Shown here in pieces: positions 18,628-25,969 of a DNA stretch of 33,298 nt. The notes under the pieces were generated by a model, which was given only the letters and a program-made list of their open reading frames with translations, did no database searches and was not told where the DNA came from. Source of the stretch: Sideroxydans sp. (GTDB taxonomy: Bacteria > Pseudomonadota > Gammaproteobacteria > Burkholderiales > Gallionellaceae); the NCBI GenBank assembly GCA_011620315.1, contig WOZO01000219.1, forward strand, positions 1-33,298, written 5' to 3'. Position 1 is the first letter of the stretch; every line of letters begins with the position of its first letter. The position numbers and the translations under genes were made by a program.

Positions 18628-20057
18628 TGCGGGGCCCTGCCGTATTTGTCGTCAAAACGGACGATGTCGTCTTCACCCAGATATTCGCCGCTCTGTACCT
18701 CGATCATCACCAGCGGCAGCATGCCGGGGTTTTCCAGACGGTGTTTGTGGCCGGCCGGAATGTAGGTCGATTCGTTGGTCTGCACATACAACTCTTGTTG
18801 GCCGTTGACAACTTTTGCCATACCCCTGACCACTATCCAGTGTTCGCTGCGATGGTGGTGCATCTGCAAACTGAGGCTGGCACCGGGCTTGACTTCGATG
18901 CGCTTGATCTTGAAGTGGGATCCTTCTTCCAATACGGTGTAAGTCCCCCAAGGCCGGTGCACGGTCGAATGCAAACGGTGCGCTTCGTGCCCCTCCGCCT
19001 TGAGTTTGGCAAAAATATGTTTGACGTTCTGCGAACTGTTGCGGTCTGCGACTAGCAGCGCATCCGGCGTATCGATGATGACCAGATCCTTTACGCCGAC
19101 TGCGGCGACCAGCCGGTCTGCACTCTGGATGTAGCAGTTGCTCGCTTCATACAGTATCGCTTCGCCTTCGACGCGATTGCCCGCTGCATCGGCTGCGGTC
19201 AGGTCCCCCAAGACCGACCAAGAGCCAATGTCACTCCAGCCGATCTCACAGGCTACAACGGCTACGTTCGCTGATTTCTCCATCAGTGCATAGTCAATCG
19301 AGTCGTCTGGGACTTCCTTGAATGTGTCTGCATCCAGTTCCAGCTGGCTCACCGCCTCCCCTTCCATCTTTTTGGAGACGGCGGTGCTGCGCTTAACGGC
19401 CTCCAGCACCCTCGGGCAGTGCGTCTGCATTTCCTTCAGCATTGCACCCGCTTGGAAACAGAACATGCCGGAGTTCCAAAGGAAGCGGCCGGATGCCAAA
19501 TATTCGCCCGCTGTTTTCAAGTCGGGTTTTTCGACGAAGCGTTTGACTTCATTACCATTTGCTTCGATATAGCCGAAGCCTGTTTCCGGTCGATCCGGAC
19601 GAATGCCAAATGTCACTAATTTGCCTTGTTGTGCCAAGCTCATTGCGCTGGTAACTGCCTCGGCGAAGGCTACCTGATCTGCGATGAGATGGTCTGCGGC
19701 CAATACAAGCAGGCAGGCGTCCTCGCCGTGCTTCTCCGCAACTTGCATGGCTGCCGCAGCAATCGCCGGCGCGGTATTGCGTCCGAACGGCTCCAGGATA
19801 TAGCGGTTCGGTAGCCCCGCCTTGCCGACCGAGCCCGACACCTCGCCATATTCATCTTCGGTCTTGAAAAACAATTCGCGGTTGGTAACAGTCAATATCT
19901 CCGTCACCTGCGATAACACTGCACCGCGCAGCCAAGCTTTTTGCAGCAGGCTCTGCCCGTCTGCCAAGCGGATGAAAGGCTTGGGGTGCGCTTCTCTGGA
20001 TACGGGCCATAACCGCGAACCGGCTCCGCCGCACAAGATGGTTGGTATCAATTTCAT
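18624..20057 (-). CDS. manC: Bifunctional mannose-1-phosphate guanylyltransferase / mannose-6-phosphate isomerase
   Basis: The 477-residue protein is a type II ManC. The N-terminal two-thirds is a nucleotidyltransferase ([19 protein letters not shown], then HPKPFIRL and FVEKPDL), and the C-terminal cupin carries [19 protein letters not shown] with the metal-binding histidines of the isomerase, followed by [14 protein letters not shown]. It makes GDP-mannose, feeding Gmd. The first gene after the regulator, it overlaps the regulator's stop by four bases (ATGA), so the pathway genes are translated directly behind it. Confidence 0.97.
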   Translation of the reverse strand: MKLIPTILCGGAGSRLWPVSREAHPKPFIRLADGQSLLQKAWLRGAVLSQVTEILTVTNRELFFKTEDEYGEVSGSVGKAGLPNRYILEPFGRNTAPAIAAAAMQVAEKHGEDACLLVLAADHLIADQVAFAEAVTSAMSLAQQGKLVTFGIRPDRPETGFGYIEANGNEVKRFVEKPDLKTAGEYLASGRFLWNSGMFCFQAGAMLKEMQTHCPRVLEAVKRSTAVSKKMEGEAVSQLELDADTFKEVPDDSIDYALMEKSANVAVVACEIGWSDIGSWSVLGDLTAADAAGNRVEGEAILYEASNCYIQSADRLVAAVGVKDLVIIDTPDALLVADRNSSQNVKHIFAKLKAEGHEAHRLHSTVHRPWGTYTVLEEGSHFKIKRIEVKPGASLSLQMHHHRSEHWIVVRGMAKVVNGQQELYVQTNESTYIPAGHKHRLENPGMLPLVMIEVQSGEYLGEDDIVRFDDKYGRAPQ

Positions 20058-20398
20058 GCTTGTTTACTCGCCTGATTTTGTTGTGCCGCTTCGCGCTGCA
20101 ATGCTTCGATCTCGGCCTTGAGACGCTCGTATTCCTGCACCTTGGCCTTCAGAAAGTCCACGGTCATGCGCGTCTTTTGCTCGATCCCACTCGGGGTCAG
20201 CAGGTAGGCATAGGCCAGTTTATTGTTGTTGTTGCGAAAGTTGTTGATCTTCACACTGCCCTTTTCTACCAGCGCATTCAGGCAATAGTTGACCTTGCCA
20301 AGACTGACGCCCAGCTTCTTTGCTAAGTCGCGCTGGGACAAGCCGGGATTCTCTTCCAGCGTTTTAAGCAGCTTGTAGTGTGTGTTTTCGTCGAGCAT
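20054..20398 (-). CDS. MarR-family EPS-associated transcriptional regulator
   Basis: The 114-residue protein starts MLDENTHYKLLKTLEENPG, contains a winged helix-turn-helix (LSQRDLAKKLGVSLGKVNYC, then LNALVEKGSVKINNF) and ends in a charged, coiled-coil-like helix KAKVQEYERLKAEIEALQRE. This layout matches the small MarR-like regulators found at the head of exopolysaccharide clusters. As the first gene of an operon of about 18 genes it is likely an autoregulator of O-antigen production. A palindrome of the size such dimers bind lies between promoter and start (20407-20421). I chose the ATG at 20398; the frame is open 20 codons further, but those include the palindrome and promoter region. Confidence 0.9.
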   Translation of the reverse strand: MLDENTHYKLLKTLEENPGLSQRDLAKKLGVSLGKVNYCLNALVEKGSVKINNFRNNNNKLAYAYLLTPSGIEQKTRMTVDFLKAKVQEYERLKAEIEALQREAAQQNQASKQA

Positions 20399-20406
20399 TC
20401 GCCTGC

Positions 20407-20421
20407 GTTCAATCGTTGAAC
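20407..20421. promoter_or_regulatory. Operator candidate, palindrome GTTCAA-N3-TTGAAC
   Basis: A perfect 6+3+6 palindrome sits 9 bases before the start codon of the MarR-type gene and immediately downstream of the predicted transcription start of the minus-strand operon. A dimeric repressor bound here would block transcription, so it is a candidate autoregulatory site. Confidence 0.5.
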
Positions 20422-20428
20422 GGGCGGC

Positions 20429-20458
20429 ATTACAACAGGCCCGGATGAACCGTGTCAA
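20429..20458 (-). promoter_or_regulatory. Sigma-70 promoter of the minus-strand O-antigen operon
   Basis: On the minus strand TTGACA (20458-20453) and TGTAAT (20434-20429) are separated by 18 bases. The predicted start point is near 20422, giving a leader of about 24 bases before the regulator ATG. No other good promoter is apparent between 20398 and 1, where genes mostly overlap, so this may drive the whole string. Confidence 0.6.
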
Positions 20459-20480
20459 GCCAAGGAGCGGGGGATTTGGC

Positions 20481-20486
20481 TACAAT
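20481..20486 (+). promoter_or_regulatory. Possible -10 box of the plus-strand heptosyltransferase gene
   Basis: TACAAT lies 28 bases before the GTG start at 20515, divergent to the operon promoter. No good -35 is seen at normal spacing, so the site is weak or needs an activator. Confidence 0.3.
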
Positions 20487-20514
20487 GCGGGCCTGACTCC
20501 TCAGAATATCGCAC

Positions 20515-21567
20515 GTGACCGCTCCGCTTCCCTCTTCGCCGCGCATTGCCATCGTCCGCTTCTCCGCTCTGGGTGATGTGGTCATGGTCGCGGCGGCTGT
20601 GCAGGCTTTGCTCGGCGCTCTGCCTGCCGCCAAGATCACATGGATCACCAGTCCGCTTGGTTACTCCTTATTGAAAAGCTTGGAAGGAGTGGAATTTCTG
20701 GTGACGGACAAACCGCGCAGCCTGTCCGATTATCGTGCCTTCTATCGCCTGCTCGACGCACAGCGTTTCGATGCCGTGCTGGCGATGCAGGCCAATCTGC
20801 GCATCAATCTGCTCTATCCGGCTTTGCACGCGCCGCTCAAGATCGGCTTTGATCGCACCCGCGCGCGCGAACTGCAATGGCTGTTCTGCAACCGTCGCAT
20901 CCCGTTCAAGAACGATCATCTCGTCGACAGCTTCCTTGCTTTCGTAGGCGAGCTGACCGGTACAGCGCCCCAAGCGGAATGGAAGCTGCCGCTCACGCAT
21001 GACGAACAGGTTTGGGCAAGGGAGAGGATCGCTGCGCTGCCGCGCCCGCTGATTGCTCTGCACCCCGTCTCCAGCAAGGCCGAGCGCAACTGGCTGACGC
21101 CGCGCTACGCCAAGGTGATCGAGCTGGCGGTCAAGTTCTTCGATTGCGGCATCGTCATCACCGGCGGGAACGCGGCCGACGAGCGCACGACATGTGAACG
21201 TCTGGCCCAAGTCGCCCCACAACATACTTTGAATCTGTGCGGCCAGACCACCCCGAAACAATTGGCTACCGTACTCGCCGAAGCGGACGTGCTGATTGCC
21301 CCGGACACTGCCGCCGTGCATCTCGCCCGCGCCGTTGATACGCCGGTCGTCGGCCTGTATGCCGTCGCGCCCGCGCAGCTCACCGGCCCGTACCAGCGCA
21401 CTACTTATTGCGTGGACCGTTATGACGAGGCGGCGCGCGAGTTCCTCGGCAAGGACCCGGCGCACTTGCCGTGGAATACCCGCGTGCACCATGCCGGCGC
21501 GATGGCGCTGATTGAGGTCGATGAGGTGATGCAGCAGTTGGCGCGCGCACTGGGTGACTGCACATGA
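20515..21567 (+). CDS. Glycosyltransferase family 9 (ADP-heptose:LPS heptosyltransferase type)
   Basis: The 350-residue protein has the GT9 N-terminal block IAIVRFSALGDVVMVAAAVQ, in which the small-residue GD loop contacts the acceptor, and the C-terminal donor-site block LIAPDTAAVHLARAVDTPVVGLY near residues 260-283. GT9 enzymes add heptose to the inner core of lipopolysaccharide at the cytoplasmic face of the inner membrane. The neighbour waaA makes the preceding Kdo transfer, which supports a core role (WaaC-like). The start is a GTG at 20515 with a short leader and no strong ribosome site; no alternative start fits better. Confidence 0.85.
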   Translation: MTAPLPSSPRIAIVRFSALGDVVMVAAAVQALLGALPAAKITWITSPLGYSLLKSLEGVEFLVTDKPRSLSDYRAFYRLLDAQRFDAVLAMQANLRINLLYPALHAPLKIGFDRTRARELQWLFCNRRIPFKNDHLVDSFLAFVGELTGTAPQAEWKLPLTHDEQVWARERIAALPRPLIALHPVSSKAERNWLTPRYAKVIELAVKFFDCGIVITGGNAADERTTCERLAQVAPQHTLNLCGQTTPKQLATVLAEADVLIAPDTAAVHLARAVDTPVVGLYAVAPAQLTGPYQRTTYCVDRYDEAAREFLGKDPAHLPWNTRVHHAGAMALIEVDEVMQQLARALGDCT

Positions 21568-21695
21568 TTTCGCCAGACTCGCCATTCCAGCGGCTTGATG
21601 CAAATTGCTTTTATGATTCTGCCTCCGGCTTGCGGAGAACTTATAAATTAACTGGATTCCCGCGTTCGCGGGAATGACGGCACAAAAGAGAGCGC
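21568..21695. repeat. Intergenic REP-like palindrome (21656-21675)
   Basis: The 128-base gap holds the perfect palindrome ATTCCCGC-GTTC-GCGGGAAT followed by GACGG, a widespread proteobacterial intergenic repeat form, and a smaller CTCCG/CGGAG stem at 21623-21637. There is no T-run after either stem. The tail GGAATGACGG also ends the larger palindrome at 29105-29166. Confidence 0.7.
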
Positions 21696-22970
21696 ATGAA
21701 ATTCCTCGACAACCGCCACGCCTACACCCTGCTGCTGTGGCTGCTGCTGCCTTATGCACTGCTGCATCTGCTGTGGCGCGCGCGCAAGCAACCTGAATAC
21801 CTGCAGCACATCGACGAACGCTTTGGTCGTTACCGTCTCCGTAGCGACAAGCCGGTGATCTGGCTGCACACCGTCTCGGTCGGCGAAACGCGCGCCGCCG
21901 CCACACTGGTTGAAGAGCTGCGCACGCGTTACCCGCAGCTCCATATCCTGCTCACCCACACCACCCCGACCGGACGTGCCGCCAGCGAACAGCTGTATGG
22001 CGACGATGTGCTGCGCGTCTACCTGCCTTACGACTATCCCTTTGCGGTACGCCGTTTCCTGCAGCATTTCCGGCCGCAGGTCGGTGTATTGCTGGAGACC
22101 GAGGTGTGGTTCAACCTGATCCATGCATGCCGGCGCACCAAGACACCGCTGTTGTTGCTCAACGCAAGACTGTCCGAGCGCTCTGCGCAAAAATATGCGC
22201 GCTACCCACGACTGACTCATGGCGGCCTGCATGCACTCACGCTGATCGCCGCACAGACAGAGGATGACGCCCTGCGGCTGACTTCGCTAAGCGGCCATTC
22301 TGTGCCTGTGATGGGCAACTTGAAGTTCGACATCGCCCCGCCGCCCGCGCAACTCGAACTCGGCCGTTACCTGCGCGAGCGCTTCGGTGCGACGCGGCCG
22401 GTGTTCCTCGCCGCCAGCACACGCGAGGGCGAAGAAGTCTTGCTGCTAGAAGCACTGAAGAAGACAGCCGTACATAACCTGCTGACACTGATCGTGCCGC
22501 GCCATCCGCAGCGCTTCGACGAAATCGCCGCCCTGATCGAAAGCCATGGCTTCCGCATGCAGCGCCGTAGCGCCGATGAAACCATCGCATCCGATACACA
22601 GGTGGTGCTGGGTGACAGCATGGGTGAGATGTTCGCCTACTATGCCGCTAGCGATGTCGCCTTCATAGGCGGCAGTCTGCTGCCGCTGGGGGGGCAGAAC
22701 CTGATTGAAGCATGCGCAGTTGGCAAACCGGTCATGGTTGGTCCGCATACCTTCAACTTCGCGCAAGCGACTGAGCAGGCTTTGGCTTGCGGTGCCGCAC
22801 TGCGCGTTGGCGACGCGGACGAACTGGTGATTCAATTGAACTCCCTGCTGCACGATGCACAGCGCATGCGGCACATGGCGCACAGTGGAGAGCGCTTCGT
22901 CAGCGACAATCGCGGCGCGACCGAACGTGCCGCGAATATGATTGATAGCGCCCTGCGCCATAGTCATTGA
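21696..22970 (+). CDS. waaA: 3-deoxy-D-manno-octulosonic acid (Kdo) transferase
   Basis: The 424-residue protein starts with an N-terminal membrane anchor ([16 protein letters not shown]), then [14 protein letters not shown] with the catalytic Glu near residue 60, [29 protein letters not shown] near 208 and the donor-site block [21 protein letters not shown] near 325, followed by MVGPHTFNF. These are the WaaA/KdtA landmarks. It transfers Kdo from CMP-Kdo to lipid A precursor at the inner membrane. Full length. A GAGAG precedes the ATG. The next gene, rmlB, starts 34 bases after its stop. Confidence 0.97.
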   Translation: MKFLDNRHAYTLLLWLLLPYALLHLLWRARKQPEYLQHIDERFGRYRLRSDKPVIWLHTVSVGETRAAATLVEELRTRYPQLHILLTHTTPTGRAASEQLYGDDVLRVYLPYDYPFAVRRFLQHFRPQVGVLLETEVWFNLIHACRRTKTPLLLLNARLSERSAQKYARYPRLTHGGLHALTLIAAQTEDDALRLTSLSGHSVPVMGNLKFDIAPPPAQLELGRYLRERFGATRPVFLAASTREGEEVLLLEALKKTAVHNLLTLIVPRHPQRFDEIAALIESHGFRMQRRSADETIASDTQVVLGDSMGEMFAYYAASDVAFIGGSLLPLGGQNLIEACAVGKPVMVGPHTFNFAQATEQALACGAALRVGDADELVIQLNSLLHDAQRMRHMAHSGERFVSDNRGATERAANMIDSALRHSH

Positions 22971-22997
22971 GGCAAACATCAATCCATCCGGTAAAAT
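22967..22997 (+). promoter_or_regulatory. Promoter candidate for the rml genes, possibly leaderless
   Basis: TTGAGG at 22967-22972 and TAAAAT at 22992-22997 are separated by 19 bases. The start point would fall at about 23003-23005, which coincides with the ATG of rmlB at 23005, and no ribosome site is seen before that ATG. Read-through from waaA is the alternative. Confidence 0.4.
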
Positions 22998-23004
22998 AGC
23001 TCCC

Positions 23005-24060
23005 ATGAAAAAGATCCTCATCACCGGCGGCGCCGGATTCATCGGCTCTGCCGTCGTCCGGCAGTTCATCAACGATACCGATTGCCATGTCGTCAACGTC
23101 GACAAGCTGACCTATGCCGGCAACCTGCAATCGCTGGCTTCGGTGTCGGACAATCCCCGTTACGCCTTTGAAAAAGTGGACATTTGCGATGCTGCAGAAG
23201 TGGCACGCGTGTTCCGCGAACACCAGCCGGACGCGGTGATGCACCTGGCCGCCGAGTCGCATGTGGATCGCTCGATCAGCGGCCCGGCGGAGTTCATCCA
23301 GACCAATATCTTCGGCACCTATACCCTGCTGGAAGCGGCACGCACCCACTGGAACAGCCTTGAGGGCGACAAGAAAGCAGGCTTCCGTTTCCACCATATT
23401 TCCACCGATGAGGTGTATGGCAGCCTGGGCGATGAGGGCTTTTTCACCGAACAGACCGCCTACGAACCCAATTCTCCGTATTCAGCCAGCAAGGCATCCA
23501 GCGATCATCTGGTACGGGCATGGCATCACACTTATGGCTTGCCTGTTGTGACCACCAACTGTTCCAACAACTATGGCCCCTATCACTTCCCCGAGAAACT
23601 GATCCCGCTGGTGATCCTGAACGCGGTCAACGGCAAGCCTTTGCCGATCTATGGCAAGGGCGACAACATCCGCGACTGGTTATATGTAGATGACCATGCG
23701 CGGGCTTTGCGCCTTGTGCTGGAAAAAGGCACTGCCGGAGAGACGTACAACATCGGCGGCTGGAACGAGAAAACCAATCTGCAGGTGGTGCAGGCTATCT
23801 GTACCATTCTGGATGCGCTGCATCCGCAAGGCGCACCGCACAGCCAGCTCATCACTTATGTGACCGACCGTCCCGGACACGATATGCGCTATGCGATCGA
23901 TGCCGGCAAGATCGCCAAAGACTTGGGCTGGAAACCAGAGGAGACCTTCGAGACTGGACTCCGCAAAACCGTTGAGTGGTATCTCTCGAATACTGATTGG
24001 GTACAGGGCGTGACCAGCGGCGATTACCAGAACTGGATCAAAACACAGTATGAAACATAG
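23005..24060 (+). CDS. rmlB: dTDP-glucose 4,6-dehydratase
   Basis: The 351-residue enzyme begins [18 protein letters not shown], has [10 protein letters not shown] near residue 35, [12 protein letters not shown] near 80, the catalytic [13 protein letters not shown] near 130 and [15 protein letters not shown] with the Tyr/Lys pair near 160, followed by [18 protein letters not shown]. These are the RmlB landmarks. It makes dTDP-4-keto-6-deoxyglucose, the second step to dTDP-L-rhamnose. The start at 23005 fits the family N-terminus; the 21-codon longer frame overlaps waaA. Directly after its TAG stop begins the left arm of the heptamer-repeat unit. Confidence 0.97.
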   Translation: MKKILITGGAGFIGSAVVRQFINDTDCHVVNVDKLTYAGNLQSLASVSDNPRYAFEKVDICDAAEVARVFREHQPDAVMHLAAESHVDRSISGPAEFIQTNIFGTYTLLEAARTHWNSLEGDKKAGFRFHHISTDEVYGSLGDEGFFTEQTAYEPNSPYSASKASSDHLVRAWHHTYGLPVVTTNCSNNYGPYHFPEKLIPLVILNAVNGKPLPIYGKGDNIRDWLYVDDHARALRLVLEKGTAGETYNIGGWNEKTNLQVVQAICTILDALHPQGAPHSQLITYVTDRPGHDMRYAIDAGKIAKDLGWKPEETFETGLRKTVEWYLSNTDWVQGVTSGDYQNWIKTQYET

Positions 24061-24112
24061 TTCTGAGTCAAAAAAACAGTTCTGAGGGCAAAAGGCAGTT
24101 CTGAGTTCTGAG
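24061..24112 (+). repeat. Left heptamer array (TTCTGAG units)
   Basis: TTCTGAG occurs at 24061, 24080, 24099 and 24106. The first two copies start 19-base units (TTCTGAG, an A-rich middle, then CAG), the last two are contiguous heptamers. The array begins at the base after the rmlB stop codon. Confidence 0.85.
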
Positions 24113-24121
24113 GGAGTGGCT

Positions 24122-24496
24122 ATGGGGGTTTCTCGATTTGAGGATCTGATCGCTTGGCAGAAGGCTCGCGAGTTGGCTGCGGCGATCTAGCGACTGACGT
24201 CGCAGGGTCAATTTGCCAAGGACTTCGGTTTGAGGGATCAGATCCAGCGTGCGGCTGTTTCAGTCGTGTCCAATATTGCCGAAGGATTTGAGCGGGGTGG
24301 CGTTGCTGATTTCCACCAATTTCTGGTGATTGCCAAAGCTTCTTGCGCCGAATTGCGCACTCAGCTTTATGTCGCCCTTGATGTCGGCTACATTGACAAA
24401 CATCAGTTCGAAACGATTTTAAAACAGGCGGATGAGGTTGCGCGAGTAGTGGGCGGACTCAGGGCATCCGTAAAACGACATGGTACAGCCAAATGA
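24122..24496 (+). pseudogene. Four-helix-bundle protein (23S rRNA intervening-sequence / S23 type), interrupted by an amber codon
   Basis: From the ATG at 24122 the frame reads MGVSRFEDLIAWQKARELAA, stops at a TAG at 24188-24190 (codon 23), then continues in the same frame as [21 protein letters not shown] and ends with TGA at 24494-24496. Together the pieces, about 124 codons, match the whole IVP/S23 four-helix-bundle family, in which the stop position is usually a Tyr before RLT, so a single base change would explain it. A TTG at 24230 could start a shorter 88-residue product lacking the first helix. Members are encoded in 23S rRNA intervening sequences of some bacteria and as free genes elsewhere; their function is poorly known. 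The stop overlaps the rmlA start (ATGA). Confidence 0.85.
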
Positions 24497-25422
24497 CTCA
24501 ACACCCAGCACCCAGCACCCAGCACCCAGCACCCAGAACTCAGCACTCATCTAAGGGCATCATCCTCGCCGGCGGTTCCGGCACCCGGCTGTATCCGGTG
24601 ACGCTGCCCGTTTCCAAGCAACTGCTGCCGATCTACGACAAGCCGATGATCTACTATCCGCTGACCACGCTGATGCTGGCAGGAATCAAGGACATCCTGA
24701 TCATCTCCACGCCGCAGGATACGCCGCGCTTCGAGCAACTGCTGGGGGACGGCAAGCAATGGGGCATCAATCTTTCCTATGCGGTGCAGCCGTCCCCGGA
24801 CGGGTTGGCGCAGGCGTTCATCATCGGGGAGGATTTCATTGGCAGTGATAGTTGCGCACTCGTTCTCGGGGACAATATCTTCTACGGCCACGGACTCGAT
24901 AAACAGCTCGCAGCCGCTGCTGCCAGGCAAGAGGGCGGCACTGTGTTCGCCTACCGCGTGACCGATCCGGAGCGCTACGGGGTAGTCGACTTCGACTCCG
25001 GCGGCCATGCGTTGAGCATCGAGGAAAAGCCGCTCGAACCCAAGTCGAATTTTGCGGTCACCGGTCTTTATTTTTACGACAATGCGGTCGTTGGTATCGC
25101 AAAGTCTATCAAGCCCTCCGCGCGCGGTGAGCTGGAGATCACCACCGTGAACCAGATCTATCTGGAACGCGGCAAGCTGGATGTGCAGGTCATGGGGCGA
25201 GGGAGTGCATGGCTGGATACGGGCACGCACGATTCGCTGATGGATGCATCCTTGTTCATCCAGACTTTGGAGAAACGGCAGGGCTTGAAGATCGCCTGTC
25301 CTGAAGAGATCGCCTATCGTCGCGGCTATATCACGCGCGCGCAGCTTGAGGCGCTGGCACAGCCGCTGGCGAAGAACGGCTACGGCCAGTATCTGCTCAC
25401 CATTTTGAAGGAGAAGTTCTGA
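24493..25422 (+). CDS. rmlA: Glucose-1-phosphate thymidylyltransferase with a repeat-derived N-terminal extension
   Basis: The conserved body starts at [17 protein letters not shown] (residue 21) and includes [43 protein letters not shown] (metal-site Asp) and [10 protein letters not shown]-like [18 protein letters not shown]; it is a full RmlA catalysing dTTP plus glucose-1-phosphate to dTDP-glucose. RmlA proteins normally begin a residue or a few before KGIILAGG. Here the codon in that place is TCT, and the only upstream in-frame start is the ATG at 24493, so about 20 residues are read from the heptamer array (MTQHPAPST...). The total of 309 residues exceeds the usual 290 or so by that amount. 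The extension should be disordered and is likely tolerated. Confidence 0.95.
   Translation: MTQHPAPSTQHPAPRTQHSSKGIILAGGSGTRLYPVTLPVSKQLLPIYDKPMIYYPLTTLMLAGIKDILIISTPQDTPRFEQLLGDGKQWGINLSYAVQPSPDGLAQAFIIGEDFIGSDSCALVLGDNIFYGHGLDKQLAAAAARQEGGTVFAYRVTDPERYGVVDFDSGGHALSIEEKPLEPKSNFAVTGLYFYDNAVVGIAKSIKPSARGELEITTVNQIYLERGKLDVQVMGRGSAWLDTGTHDSLMDASLFIQTLEKRQGLKIACPEEIAYRRGYITRAQLEALAQPLAKNGYGQYLLTILKEKF
24497..24549 (+). repeat. Right heptamer array (C[C/T]CAGCA units), read into rmlA
   Basis: Seven contiguous 7-base units start at 24497 (CTCAACA), 24504, 24511, 24518, 24525 (all CCCAGCA), 24532 (CCCAGAA) and 24539 (CTCAGCA), with a partial CTCA at 24546-24549. Three units equal 21 bases, so translation in the rmlA frame gives a seven-residue period ([18 protein letters not shown]). 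Confidence 0.92.
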
Positions 25423-25423
25423 C

Positions 25424-25969
25424 ATGCAGGTCATCCCGACATCCATTCCTGACGTGCTGATCATCGAGCCCGATGTGTACGGCGACGCGCGCGGGTTCTT
25501 TTACGAAAGTTACAACCAGCGCAAATTCGAGCAGATCGTCGGTCGCGAGGTCCGCTTTGTGCAGGACAACCATTCGCGCTCGGCACAAAACGTGTTGCGC
25601 GGCCTGCATTACCAGGTGCAGCAGACTCAAGGCAAACTGGTGCGCGTCACGGCTGGTGAGGTGTTCGATGTGGCGGTGGACATCCGCAGTGCGTCGCCCA
25701 CTTTCGGCCAGTCGGTCTGCGTCAATCTGAGCGAGCAAAACAAGCGCATGCTGTGGATACCGGAAGGTTTCGCGCATGGCTTCATGGTGTTGTCGGAGTA
25801 TGCCGAGTTCCTGTACAAGGCCACCGACTATTGGGCGCCGGAGCACGAGCGGTGCATCCTGTGGAACGATACGGATCTCGCCATCGAGTGGCCGCTCTCT
25901 GCCGACCCGCTCTTGTCCACCAAGGATGCGTTTGGCACGCCGCTGCGCGGCGCGGAAGTATTCGCTTGA
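25424..25969 (+). CDS. rmlC: dTDP-4-dehydrorhamnose 3,5-epimerase
   Basis: The 181-residue cupin epimerase has DARGFFYESYNQRKF near residue 21, VLRGLHYQVQQTQGKLVRV near 57 with the catalytic His, VFDVAVDIR near 80, WIPEGFAHGFMVLSEYAEFLYK near 111-132 and the final CILWNDTDLAIEWPL. All are typical of RmlC. It inverts C3 and C5 of dTDP-4-keto-6-deoxyglucose. Its ATG follows the rmlA stop after one base. Confidence 0.97.
   Translation: MQVIPTSIPDVLIIEPDVYGDARGFFYESYNQRKFEQIVGREVRFVQDNHSRSAQNVLRGLHYQVQQTQGKLVRVTAGEVFDVAVDIRSASPTFGQSVCVNLSEQNKRMLWIPEGFAHGFMVLSEYAEFLYKATDYWAPEHERCILWNDTDLAIEWPLSADPLLSTKDAFGTPLRGAEVFA

Larger units (their letters stand above)
24061..24549. mobile_element. Putative insertion unit: four-helix-bundle gene between inverted heptamer arrays
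   Basis: Between rmlB and rmlA, genes that normally abut, lies a unit of about 490 bases. Its left end has TTCTGAG heptamers, its right end seven C(C/T)CAGCA-type heptamers, which are the same motif on the opposite strand (TTCTGAG reversed is CTCAGAA; CTCAGAA-like and CTCAGCA units occur at the right). The only gene inside is a broken S23/IVP-type gene. A second, gene-less pair of inverted heptamer arms occurs at 26855-26913. I do not know a named element family with this layout; mobility is inference from the position and the two copies. Confidence 0.5.

Noticed and set aside
21656-21675. Rho-independent terminator after the heptosyltransferase gene
   Set aside because: The stem is perfect but no T-run follows on either strand; it matches a common intergenic repeat form instead.
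24188-24190. In-frame TAG read as a recoded codon (for example pyrrolysine)
   Set aside because: Family members have Tyr there and no recoding machinery or signal is visible; a point mutation is simpler.
24497-24549. Heptamer array as a CRISPR array
   Set aside because: Units are contiguous 7-base repeats with no spacers; nothing resembles cas genes.
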